Shown: positions 12,401 to 22,544 of the stretch, in pieces
How the letters are laid out: every line of letters begins with the position of its first letter
Position numbering within the stretch: the stretch's first letter is position 1
NCBI GenBank assembly: GCA_004194705.1
Contig: SADC01000907.1
Coordinates: forward strand, 372,001 to 436,000
Source: Ditylenchus dipsaci
Lineage: Eukaryota > Nematoda > Chromadorea > Rhabditida > Anguinidae
Direction: 5' to 3'
DNA: 64,000 bases
Translations under genes and position numbers: made by a program
The notes under the pieces: model-generated
Told to the model about the DNA's origin: nothing
The model's database searches: none
Seen by the model: the letters and a program-made list of their open reading frames with translations, nothing else

Positions 12401-15400
12401 TGGAGCTCTACGCAGACCAGGATACACTATGCTCTATCAGTTTCTTCATTGGCTGCAATACCAAGGAAGCGTTCGAATAATTCAACTTACTAGTGGTCAG
12501 AGGCCTCGTCCAGTCAACAAAAAATATGAGCGTATGAATCAGTGCCTAGATAATTTGTGGGATGAATACGAGGTGCGTACTACAGAAAATCGTTTATCTT
12601 AAATTTAAGGGAGATTTTCAGAATAGCTTGAACAACGCTCTTCATGATGAAAGCATACTTCCAGATACTCTCAAATTCCTGTCTGCGGCCAGCTATCTTC
12701 TTGCCACTGTGGAAAAGAAAGAGCAAAAAGCTGCTGCTAAAAGAAAGTCTCTGATTCAGCTTAAAAGAATGAAAAAAATTTGCAAAAGGCTCTCAGTGTA
12801 TGAAAACTTGAATGTGGCTAAGCAAAGTAGCGTTCCAAAGATCAATGCGACCAAAAGAAACGTAAATTGGTGGGAAATTGAAGTGCCGTCTCGGTTCGTT
12901 GATATCAATCCCAATGGTCATTGTTTCTACAGGTAATTTTGACTTTTTCTGGGATTTCAACAAACTTTATTGTTCTAGTTCCGTTGGTTTCATTGTCTAC
13001 CGAAACAAAAATCAGCAGTCAAGAGTCCGAAGAGAGCTCATGAAATTCCTCAGTGATCACCGCAAAGAAAAGTGGACACGCTGGGTTTGTCCTGAAGATG
13101 AAGTCGACGATTACATAGAGCTTCATCAATCGTCGCCAAGTGAGATTAGCGCTGAAAGGAAGAACTGGGATGCTCGTCTGAACTGATTCTGGCTGCCAGA
13201 TTGTATGATCGTAACTTTGTTCTCTACCAGCCAGACGAACGGTGGAAATTTCTTAATTTTTCTGCAAAGTACGAATCGGTAGGTCTTCTACAAGATATTA
13301 TGTTCACAAACTGTATTACTCTTTAAGGTAAGGACGCCTCTGGTAGATGGACGTGAAACTGCATTGCTCAGATACAGAATGAATCATTTTGATGTTGTTG
13401 TGGAGAATGTTTGATCAAAATTGTTATTTGAAAATTGTCTTTTGTTGAGAATTGTGATGATTTGTTTTCACTGAATAAAAGTGGCCAAGAAATAATGGAG
13501 ATTTGCATGTGTACGTTTAGACAAATTCATTTGATATTACGGTAATTAGTCTCTTCTCTAATTTTGGCAATGAGAAACGGGCGCTTATCAGCGCCTCCAT
13601 CGTGTTTTTAGCTATTATTGGCTAATCAATCAGAACAAATTAAAGCGACTGAATAAAGCGACTAAATAAAGCGACTGAGCCTTAGCAAGCTTTTCCCCCT
13701 AAAACTTCTGAGTACTAAGATCTGATTAACTCTATTCAGGTATCACTGCTTGGGTAATATTTTTATGTGATTCCCGGTGGTTTCTTCATCACCTGTGTCG
13801 GAAAACCTTGAAAAAAGATAAGGCTTGCTCGATGTTTCATCATAAAACCTTCTCCCCTAAGGCCCTCTCCCGAAAGTGAAGCAAAATGAAAGGCTTGAAT
13901 CCATCAAAGAACTTGAAAGAGACTTTGGGAGAAATCAATAGAACGAAAAGTCAGCCGACTGTGGCAAAAATAAGAATGAATTCAAATGTGTACAAACTTG
14001 GCGTTCTGTTAAGACATTTGGTCAAAAAATTCCCATTTGGGAATTTTTTGACCAAACGCCCCTATGCCCTTTGAAAAGCTCTTCACGCCTTTTCAAAATT
14101 TTCGAAAGAAGCCGATACGTAAGTGCGGCGGGAATTTAAATAGTCGCTGCTTTTTCTCAGAAATTGTAATATTTTTTTAATTTTAGCTCTGATAAGATGG
14201 TATTTTTTCTCCTTATAATAGCGCAAATGAAAGCCCGGCATTTAGGCTTCACAATGGTATAAAGGACGTGTGTAATTATATAGAAATATTTACAAAAATT
14301 TATCAAGAATATTAACAAGACACCTACATTCCGAAAACCGGCATATCCCTGTTGAAGTTTTAGATAAAAAAAACATTCTAGTTTTTTATAGTTACACACG
14401 TTCTTTATACCATTATGTAGCCTAGATGTTAGGCTTTGATTTGTGCTATACCCGTATCATAGTTTTTCGGTAACTTCGTAGGGGCCCGGTCTCCCTAATT
14501 TTTCAAAGGACCTGGACATATCAGCAGCACTTTGTTATATAACTTCGGGGTGCTCTACAAGAATCTGCAAAAAGAATCTCACTGAGGTCTTTGAAAAAAA
14601 ACACTTCGGAAGGTTCCCTGGTTAATAAAAATTTGTGATTTGGCTTGCATATTTTTGAAGTAAAAAAATATCTTTTACAAAACAGCAAGCGTTGCTTTTT
14701 AATTTTATGTTAAAAGATGTTTTTTCAAGAAAATTTCTGCTATGCTCGAAGCTTATTCGTACTTGATAGCTTATCTAGTTTTTGTAAATGGTTAGTAAGC
14801 CATGTGGGCAAGAAGGTGCAAAGTATAGTCGAATGGCTTAGCAAAACTTTAGAATATTTTGCAGAAGAGAGCCGGTTTGTTTGTGTGGCATGGGGAGTTC
14901 ATGCCTTGGCCACAATGGAGGTGTGAGGTGCGTGTCCGTTTCTAAAATTACATTTTTCAAATCCGATAATGCGAAGGTTGATTTTATCCAACAGGGGACC
15001 TTGAAAATTGGTCAAAAAACTTTTCAGATCAGTAAAATGACTAAATCTTGCTGAGCTACATCACCTCAAAGACCTCGACCTGCCACCTTACACCTCCATT
15101 GTGGCCAAGGCATCAGCTTTTAAATTCAAGGAAATAATCAAAGAATGTTTACCCATTCCAGGCTCTTTCCTTAATCTAGATGTTGACCGTTCTATATGAA
15201 TTTCTTTGCCTTCGAGTCTGTACTTATCAAGCTTTTGAATGGCTATGTCTGCATCTGATTCACTCACAACATGCTAAAAAATTCAAGATACACTTAAAGG
15301 ACCATATTCACGGTGGTTTGGTGGTCCCCGCATTGAGTTAAAGCAAGATTTGTGCGATTCCAGTTAGTTTTCAAATCGGTCATTTCTATCAAATCAGAAA

Positions 15401-16689
15401 AGCAAAATAATTAAGGAAAATCAGCTGTGTGATCAGGGCAGATTCAAAAATGCAATTTTCCCCGCCAATTTAACAAAATTATTCTAAATCATTAAAATTC
15501 TGTGCGAATTTTTAATTTGGTTTCTGATAAAACAAGGCCTAGAATTCAATTTTTAGATTAGTTTTGAAAAAAGCTCAATAAAAATGTAAATCCAACGATT
15601 AGGAAAATTTTGAATTGGCGGGGTACCACAAGACCACCGTGAGCATGGTCATTTAAAGGACTATGGTTTTTGCGCGCAGTGGTATGACAAAAATTAGAAT
15701 TGGTGGGGGACACTTCTCTTGGTCTCTCACTGTACTATTTGCAGTAATTTCGAAGGACTCCAAAGAGTACAGTGAGAGACCAAAGAGAAGTGTCCCGCCA
15801 ATTCAAATTTTGGTCATGCCACTGCGCGCAAAAGCCATGGTCCTTTGAGTAACGACTTAACGAGTAAATTAATAATTTATTCAATTAAACTTACGATAAA
15901 TGCAAAATTTTTTAGGACGTCACATTCCTGTACTTGGACATACTGCATGAAAAGATTTTTAAGTCTAAAATTTTAGATATTTTCTGTGTTTATGTAACTA
16001 ACAAAATAAAAAAATTAAAAAAGCTATTTTTAGAATTAGAGAATATTTGGTTTCTGAACATACTGTACTCACTCTATTGGACCACGTCTTTAGGGACTTT
16101 TATCTTGACCCAGAGCAAACATTTAATTTTGATTTTCTTTATTCGATTTGTGGTGAGCAGCCAAAAATTCCGAGATGGACCAAAATTTTCCGATTGTCAA
16201 AAGGCCAAAAAGGTCCCCGTGGATGAGGTTATTAAATTCTAATCTTCGTATGTAAAGTTTTTCTCCGAGAAGGCTAAAAAATCAATTTTATAATTGAACC
16301 AAATCTGGAAAGAAAAAATAAAAAAAGTTATTTTTTGCCATTGTGTTTGAATTCACGCCTTCTGAATTTTATTTCTTCTTGACTTTTTAGTCCATGTTTT
16401 TGATTTTTTGGCATTTGGAAAAAAATAAATAAAAAGGCGGGATTCAAAAAATCGCAAAAAAGAATCATAAAATCCTCTAATTCGAAAAAAGATCGTTATT
16501 TTTAAGTGAATTGTCTGTATTGCTTACTTTTAAAGTTAAAATTATTACAAAATATCATGAATAAAGTTCGAATTTGCGTTTAAAATTTCAGCAATTTTAT
16601 TCTTAGTGTTTTTTCTGTTTTCAAAAAAACGTAGCAAACCTATGAGAATCGACCGCATCAGCCAAATTTCCTACAAACAGTTTGACCAT
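9488..16689 (-). CDS. Lark/RBM4-like RNA-binding protein (one RRM + CCHC knuckle), with MULE in intron 3
   Basis: Six exons join in phase to a 237-residue protein: 16640-16689, 15895-15964, 15153-15273, 10021-10050, 9921-9975, 9488-9875 (714 nt with stop). Residues 1-80 form an RRM: RNP2 is KLFVGNL at residues 3-9, and RNP1 is CDVLKNFAFIHV. The RRM ends STSRLRKEPGMG, as in RBM4/Lark RRM2. It runs directly into a zinc knuckle, CFTCGALDHKTPQC (C-x2-C-x4-H-x4-C), again as in RBM4/Lark. The C-terminal third is unrecognised, with a predicted helical part (LYEQYLESRTRYFFYRERL). RBM4/Lark normally has two RRMs; here only one is seen. The family binds RNA and acts in splicing and translation control. 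A 4.4-kb MULE lies inside intron 3, between the RRM and knuckle exons. The start codon is 237 nt downstream of the dpy-30 stop, same strand. Confidence 0.85.
10195..14621. mobile_element. Mutator-like (MULE) DNA transposon with long TIRs
   Basis: Long terminal inverted repeats bound the element. Left (from 10195) begins ACCAGGGAATCTTC; right (to 14621) ends with its inverse, GAAGGTTCCCTGGT. The arms also share GGGGCCCGGTCTCCCTAA (right, about 14484; inverse at 10322), TATCAGCAGCAC, and a palindromic block containing TTTGGTCAAAAAATTCCCA (about 10496 and 14020). The right arm is longer, with extra sequence at 14090-14450 related to 63690-63880. The transposase gene lies inside. No clear target-site duplication was found. 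It sits in intron 3 of the lark-like gene on the opposite strand to that gene. Confidence 0.85.
10707..13414 (+). CDS. MULE transposase fused to OTU-family cysteine protease domain
   Basis: About eleven exons were traced: 10707-10900, 10944-11033, 11099-11282, 11326-11550, 11580-11747, 11793-11981, 12025-12350, then from about 12397, 12622, 12980 and 13328. The transposase core shows MADGTFDLCPKGF (first catalytic Asp), AIHVDYEQAEMN (second Asp), GCLFHHSKAI, and NVCESYNSFLKR (candidate catalytic Glu), the MULE DDE pattern. After a Lys-rich linker, an OTU-like domain follows: DINPNGHCFYRS supplies Asp and the nucleophile Cys, and MNHFDVV supplies the His. OTU proteins are cysteine peptidases, mostly deubiquitinases. 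Between them the frame breaks at 13167-13169; one extra G in the GGG run restores WG-SSELILAARLYDRNF. The intron after 11981 starts GC rather than GT. The element may be intact apart from that base. Confidence 0.8.
15657..15848. mobile_element. Short palindromic MITE
   Basis: A 190-bp near-perfect hairpin: AAAGGACTATGGTTTTTGCG at 15655 and GCGCAAAAGCCATGGTCCTT at 15825 are inverted partners, as are GGGACACTTCTCTTGGTCTC and its inverse at 15775. It lies in intron 2 of the lark-like gene. An identical copy occurs at 19165-19355 in the duplicated block. Related ends are seen at 35175, 35640, 53545 and 53900. A second, less conserved palindrome occupies 15300-15650. Confidence 0.8.
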
Positions 16690-16925
16690 TTTTACCTTAA
16701 AAAAGTGTCCACTATCAGTAAAAATTCATTGTGCGAGTTTATCAAAATATATGTGTGTCAACATTTTGCATAAAAACTGCAAGGGTACAATAAGAACAAC
16801 GTTTATTTCAGTAAAAAAAACGACAGTAGATCTGTCGCACACCCACAACTTTGCTTTCTTTGAAGCCATTCAATGATATTCAAATAGGGAAAACATAAGA
16901 CATTCAGATCCCGCTTGGCTCAAAT

Positions 16926-18027
16926 CTAAGAAGCTGAATTTTCGTGCACAAAGCGGCTCTTCTCTCGGCGTAGGTACTCAGCTACGTAGTCGATAGGGTC
17001 TAAGAATAATATTTTTACGGTAAAAATTGTTTCAAAAAGCCGGTCGAAAACATACCAGAAGGTCTCTCTTTTGCAAGAGCTCCAAGAGCCTGCAAAAGGA
17101 TGGGCACAACCGTCTGATCCTGCAAAACAATAGAAACATGCTCCGAATCTATCTTTTTCTTACAAAAAATGCTATACCAGATATTGACGAGTGGGAATTG
17201 ACTGCAATGCAGAGTTGTTGGAAGATTCTCCCTCCTAAAAACAATTGAGTCACTCATTTCAGAGATATTATGATTCATAAAAATTAAAATTTGCTGAAAC
17301 AAGTACGGATACTTTGCCCTTAATTGATTCAACTATCAAACTCGCATTCACCAAAGCACATAGGCCAACACTCGTGATTTTCGACACGTTAAAAACTTCA
17401 TTGTGAAGACGAGCGGGGGTTGGTTTGTGATTCGGGGTCATTGTGAATGTACTTTTAGTAAAAACTTCAAAAATCAGGTCGAGGAATTATCAAAAATATC
17501 TCGGGGACGATCTTTTAAGGCTTTATGTAACTGAGAAATCCGATTGTATTCGATTGTGTAGCGATACCATCCAAAATTCGATTCCTAGCTGGGTCCGCCA
17601 ATTTTTTTAACCCATATTACGAATATTTTTGAAGAAACTGATTATTCAGTTCATTTTTTTGACGATCAACAAAGCCGGGATCCTTCCGATGCTTTGTGCC
17701 GGAGTAATCAATCATTTTGTGTGAAATTACTCAAAATATGGGCTAAGAGGTGCTAGACCCAGCTGGGAGATCGTACTTTTGGGGTTGTCAATTTCATATA
17801 AAAATATTTAAAAAATATCTCACATTGTCCTTCTTGGCCATCTCATTGGTGCTGTGCACAGTTGTGCCACCAGTAGCAGGCGCACCAGCCTCAGTGGGAT
17901 CCGACTTAGGAGCAGTTTCTGTAGGCTCATTGACCATCTTGTCATCGGTGGTCATTGGCTCGTCAGTGGTGTCAGCAGGAGCCTTCTGAGCTTCGTTGTC
18001 CGGAGTCTGTGAAACCAAATCAGTCAT
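16926..18027 (-). CDS. DPY-30 (COMPASS/MLL complex subunit), copy 1
   Basis: Four exons in phase give 132 residues: 17824-18027, 17178-17234, 17056-17119, 16926-16999 (399 nt with stop). DPY-30 dimerises through its C-terminal helices and binds ASH2 in the histone H3K4 methyltransferase complexes; in nematodes it is also required for dosage compensation. Residues 1-68 are an acidic, Ala/Thr/Pro-rich tail of low conservation. The DPY-30 motif follows: SIPTRQYL, DQTVVPILLQALGALAKERP, then DPIDYVAEYLRREKSRF, nearly identical to the metazoan consensus. All introns are GT..AG. The lark-like gene starts 237 nt downstream on the same strand, so an operon is possible. The start ATG at 18027 is the only in-frame one that gives a sensible N-terminus. 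Confidence 0.95.
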
Positions 18028-18779
18028 TACTTCTGGAAAATTTCTGAAAATTGTCTGATTATTGACACAAATCGGCAATTTTAGACTCTATATCAGCTCC
18101 TCTACATATTTATTCAAAATTGTATTTACAGATTAATACAATCGATTTAGATGGCTTTGCGCTCAGCCACAAAAAACTGGAACAATTGTGTACGGAATGC
18201 CACCGAAAAGTGCCAAATTTGAACTGAGTTTTCAGTTCGGCTCACGCTTGGCAACTGCTTAATGATCATCTAATCTTTTATCTGGTTGTAGTGATAAGCT
18301 TCTTTATTTTATAATCCAACAAAAGACAAAAATTAGAACTTTTTCAAAATATTTTATTTACTCAATCAAGCTCGATGAACAGTCTCAAACATGCTGATGA
18401 AGATTCTCAAAACTTCATTCCAACAGGAAAAGATATTACACACGATTTCTTAAAGGATGTGCAGCGGTAAATTTTTGTGTGGCTGACAAAAAAGTTGACT
18501 GACTATGCATCCATTTGACAAGTTTCAACCTGTTAAAATGTCTTCCGGATGGGTTTCGGTCGAAAAAATTTAGTCAGTTACTGACTTCAGTATTTTAAAG
18601 TGTTTTAAGTTAAAAGATGTTTTTTCTTTCTGCTAAAGCTTATTCGTACTTTAGCTTATCTAAAAAGTTAAGAAGGTTATAGTCTTTAGGACTTTGCATG
18701 GGGAGTTCAACAATGGAGCAAAATGATAATGCCCAACAGCCTTGAAAATAAGATCAGGACTAAATCGCTGAGCACAACC

Positions 18780-20198
18780 TTTTTACACCTCCAAAGGCAT
18801 CAGCTTGGAAATAATCTTTTACTGTAATCTAGATGATTCGAATTTTAACTTATCAAGCTTTTGTTATCTGCATCTGATTCAACAACATGCTAAGGGACCA
18901 TATTCACGATTGAGTTATTTGTGCGATTCCAGTTAGTTTTCAAATCGGTTTTCTATCAAATCAGAAAAGCAAAATAATTAAGGAAAATTGTGTGATCAGG
19001 GCAGATTCAAAAATGCAATTTTCAATTTAACAAATTATTCTAAATCATTAAAATTCTGTGCGAATTTTTTATTTGGTTTCTGATAAAACAACCTAGATTA
19101 GGAAAAAAGCTTTGAAATTTAGGCGGGGTACCACAAGACCACCGTGAGCATGGTCATTTAAAGGACTATGGTTTTTGCGCGCAGTGGTATGACAAAAATT
19201 AGAATTGGTGGGGGACACTTCTCTTGGTCTCTCACTGTACTATTTGCAGTAATTTCGAAGGACTCCAAAGAGTACAGTGAGAGACCAAAGAGAAGTGTCC
19301 CCGCCAATTCAAATTTTGGTCATGCCACTGCGCGCAAAAGCCATGGTCCTTTGAGTAACGACTTAACGAGTAAATTAATAATTTATTCAATTAAACTTAC
19401 GATAAATGCAAAATTTTTTAGGACGTCACATTCCTGTACTTGGACATACTGCATGAAAAGATTTTTAAGTCTAAAATTTTAGATATTTTCTGTGTTTATG
19501 TAACTAACAAAATAAAAAAAATTAAAAAAGCTATTTTTAGAATTAGAGAATATTTGGTTTCTGAACATACTGTACTCACTCTATTGGACCACGTCTTTAG
19601 GGACTTTTATCTTGACCCAGAGCAAACATTTAATTTTGATTTTCTTTATTCGATTTGTGGTGAGCAGCCAAAAATTCCGAGATGGACCAAAATTTTCCGA
19701 TTGTCAAAAGGCCAAAAAGGTCCCCGTGGATGAGGTTATTAAATTCTAATCTTCGTATGTAAAGTTTTTCTCCGAGAAGGCTAAAAAATCAATTTTATAA
19801 TTGAACCAAATCTGGAAAGAAAAAATAAAAAAAGTTATTTTTTGCCATTGTGTTTGAATTCACGCCTTCTGAATTTTATTTCTTCTTGACTTTTTAGTCC
19901 ATGTTTTTGATTTTTTGGCATTTGGAAAAAAATAAATAAAAAGGCGGGAATTCAAAAAATCGCAAAAAAGAATCATAAAATCCTCTAATTCGAAAAAAGA
20001 TCGTTATTTTTAAGTGAATTGTCTGTATTGCTTACTTTTAAAGTTAAAATTATTACAAAATATCATGAATAAAGTTCGAATTTGCGTTTAAAATTTCAGC
20101 AATTTTATTCTTAGTGTTTTTTCTGTTTTTCAAAAAAACGTAGCAAACCTATGAGAATCGACCGCATCAGCCAAATTTCCTACAAACAGTTTGACCAT
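18780..20198 (-). pseudogene. Partial second copy of lark-like gene (exons 1-3 only)
   Basis: Exon 1 (20149-20198, starting MVKLFVGNLADA) and exon 2 (19401-19470) are identical to those of the full gene. The counterpart of exon 3 at about 18790-18895 is cut by many small deletions and cannot be translated. There is no zinc-knuckle or C-terminal exon before copy 1 of dpy-30 begins. It is either a truncated duplicate or, more likely given the edge pattern, an assembly artefact. Confidence 0.75.
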
Positions 20199-20433
20199 TT
20201 TTACCTTAAAAAAGTGTCCACTATCAGTAAAAATTCATTGTGCGAGTTTATCAAAATATATGTGTGTCAACATTTTGCATAAAAACTGCAAGGGTACAAT
20301 AAGAACAACGTTTATTTCAGTAAAAAAACGACAGTAGATCTGTCGCACACCCACAACTTTGCTTTCTTTGAAGCCATTCAATGATATTCAAATAGGGAAA
20401 ACATAAGACATTCAGATCCCGCTTGGCTCAAAT

Positions 20434-21536
20434 CTAAGAAGCTGAATTTTCGTGCACAAAGCGGCTCTTCTCTCGGCGTAGGTACTCAGCTACGTAGTCG
20501 ATAGGGTCTAAGAATAATATTTTTACGGTAAAAATTGTTTCAAAAAGCCGGTCGAAAACATACCAGAAGGTCTCTCTTTTGCAAGAGCTCCAAGAGCCTG
20601 CAAAAGGATGGGCACAACCGTCTGATCCTGCAAAACAATAGAAACATGCTCCGAATCTATCTTTTTCTTACAAAAAATGCTATACCAGATATTGACGAGT
20701 GGGAATTGACTGCAATGCAGAGTTGTTGGAAGATTCTCCCTCCTAAAAACAATTGAGTCACTCATTTCAGAGATATTATGATTCATAAAAATTAAAATTT
20801 GCTGAAACAAGTACGGATACTTTGCCCTTAATTGATTCAACTATCAAACTCGCATTCACCAAAGCACATAGGCCAACACTCGTGATTTTCGACACGTTAA
20901 AAACTTCATTGTGAAGACGAGCGGGGGTTGGGTTTGTGATTCGGGGTCATTGTGAATGTACTTTTAGTAAAAACTTCAAAAATCAGGTCGAGGAATTATC
21001 AAAAATATCTCGGGGACGATCTTTTAAGGCTTTATGTAACTGAGAAATCCGATTGTATTCGATTGTGTAGCGATACCATCCAAAATTCGATTCCTAGCTG
21101 GGTCCGCCAATTTTTTTAACCCATATTACGAATATTTTTGAAGAAACTGATTATTCAGTTCATTTTTTTGACGATCAACAAAGCCGGGATCCTTCCGATG
21201 CTTTGTGCCGGAGTAATCAATCATTTTGTGTGAAATTACTCAAAATATGGGCTAAGAGGTGCTAGACCCAGCTGGGAGATCGTACTTTTGGGGTTGTCAA
21301 TTTCATATAAAAATATTTAAAAAATATCTCACATTGTCCTTCTTGGCCATCTCATTGGTGCTGTGCACAGTTGTGCCACCAGTAGCAGGCGCACCAGCCT
21401 CAGTGGGATCCGACTTAGGAGCAGTTTCTGTAGGCTCATTGACCATCTTGTCATCGGTGGTCATTGGCTCGTCAGTGGTGTCAGCAGGAGCCTTCTGAGC
21501 TTCGTTGTCCGGAGTCTGTGAAACCAAATCAGTCAT
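20434..21536 (-). CDS. DPY-30, copy 2 (identical protein)
   Basis: Exons 21333-21536, 20686-20742, 20564-20627 and 20434-20507 reproduce copy 1 without a coding change (132 residues). The DPY-30 motif with DQTVVPILLQALGALAKERP is intact. Because introns and flanks are as identical as exons, this is either a very recent duplication or the same locus assembled twice. If real, it is an exact second copy of a chromatin regulator. Confidence 0.85.
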
Positions 21537-22184
21537 TACTTCTGGAAAATTTCTGAAAATTGTCTGATTATTGACACAAATCGGCAATTTTAGACTCTAT
21601 ATCAGCTCCTCTACATATTTATTCAAAATTGTATTTACAGATTAATACAATCGATTTAGATGGCTTTGCGCTCAGCCACAAAAAACTGGAACAATTGTGT
21701 ACGGAATGCCACCGAAAAGTGCCAAATTTGAACTGAGTTTTCAGTTCGGCTCACGCTTGGCAACTGCTTAATGATCATCTAATCTTTTATCTGGTTGTAG
21801 TGATAAGCTTCTTTATTTTATAATCCAACAAAAGACAAAAATTAGAACTTTTTCAAAATATTTTATTTACTCAATCAAGCTCGATGAACAGTCTCAAACA
21901 TGCTGATGAAGATTCTCAAAACTTCATTCCAACAGGAAAAGATATTACACACGATTTCTTAAAGGATTGCAGCGGTAATTTTTGTGTGGCACAAAAAAGT
22001 TGAGACTATGCATCCATTTGACAAGTTTCACCTGTTAAAATGTCTTCCGGATGGGTTTCGGTCAAAATTTTCAGTTACTGACTTCAGTATTTAATGTTTT
22101 AAGTAAAATTCTGAACTTTTCATTTAAAAAAAGTTAAATTCTACTGGACTGCTTAATGGGCATGCCCACGCTAATAAGAGGTCG

Positions 22185-22500
22185 TGCAAATTTTTTCCTA
22201 ATCATTGAACTTCTGTACGGATGTTTCAACTTGGTTTCTGAAAAAAGAAGGCACACGATTTATAGTTTTGTTAAAAAGCAAGTTGGAAAAGGACAATCCT
22301 TTTTTTGCCGAAAATTCACTATTTTCTGGCTCAAATTTTAGTTATGCCGAAATATTTTTGATTTTCTAATATTTTTTCAAATTGATAACATTATTAGGTA
22401 ATTTTACGAGTTTAGTTTCAAAATTCTAGTTTTTAACGACGAACTAAGAAAAAAATTTAGAAAAAATAGATAAATTATGAACGCGTGAGCATGCCCCTTT
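22185..22500. mobile_element. MITE of the CTTGGTTTCT family
   Basis: TTGAACTTCTGTACGGATGT (22205) and CAACTTGGTTTCTGA match the core of the palindromes at 8870, 44757 and 46815. Inverted ends include GGGCATGCCCACGCTAATAA near 22158 and ACGCGTGAGCATGCCCC near 22480. It lies at the right border of the tandem duplication and just before the first recognised NAA35 exon. Confidence 0.6.
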
Positions 22501-22544
22501 AATAGTCTCTTTTGTTCTTTTTTCCAACGGTCAAACCATTGCAG

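Larger units (their letters stand above)
14700..18600. repeat. Tandem duplication, copy 1 (lark 5' exons + dpy-30)
   Basis: Positions about 14700-18600 are repeated at about 18601-22110 with an offset of about 3508 bp. Between 15660-18450 and 19165-21960 the copies differ only by a handful of single-base indels. The left 460 bp of copy 2 (18610-19130) aligns to 14705-15655 only if many deletions of 2-40 bases are allowed. The right edge of copy 2 (21960-22110) has further small deletions. Copy 1 carries the intact lark exon 3. Confidence 0.9.
18601..22110. repeat. Tandem duplication, copy 2, with deletion-rich edges
   Basis: See copy 1 at 14700-18600. The interior is essentially identical, but 18610-19130 is shortened by dozens of small deletions relative to 14705-15655, and 21960-22110 by about ten. 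The deletions fall in coding and non-coding sequence alike. Natural decay confined to the edges of an otherwise identical copy is hard to explain; unpolished contig-overlap sequence would look like this. Sequence beyond 22111 is unique. Confidence 0.85.

Noticed and set aside
14717..14926. Plus-strand frame ending HALATMEV
   Set aside because: It is part of a small inverted repeat (its end is mirrored at 15095-15115) at the MULE border and is destroyed in the duplicated copy.
15934..16242. Plus-strand frame (also at 19440-19733) with an amphipathic stretch LLDHVFRDFYLDPEQTFNF
   Set aside because: It overlaps lark exon 2 on the other strand, has no matching exons, and shifts frame between the two copies through a poly-A indel. 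Probably chance, although the local composition is protein-like.
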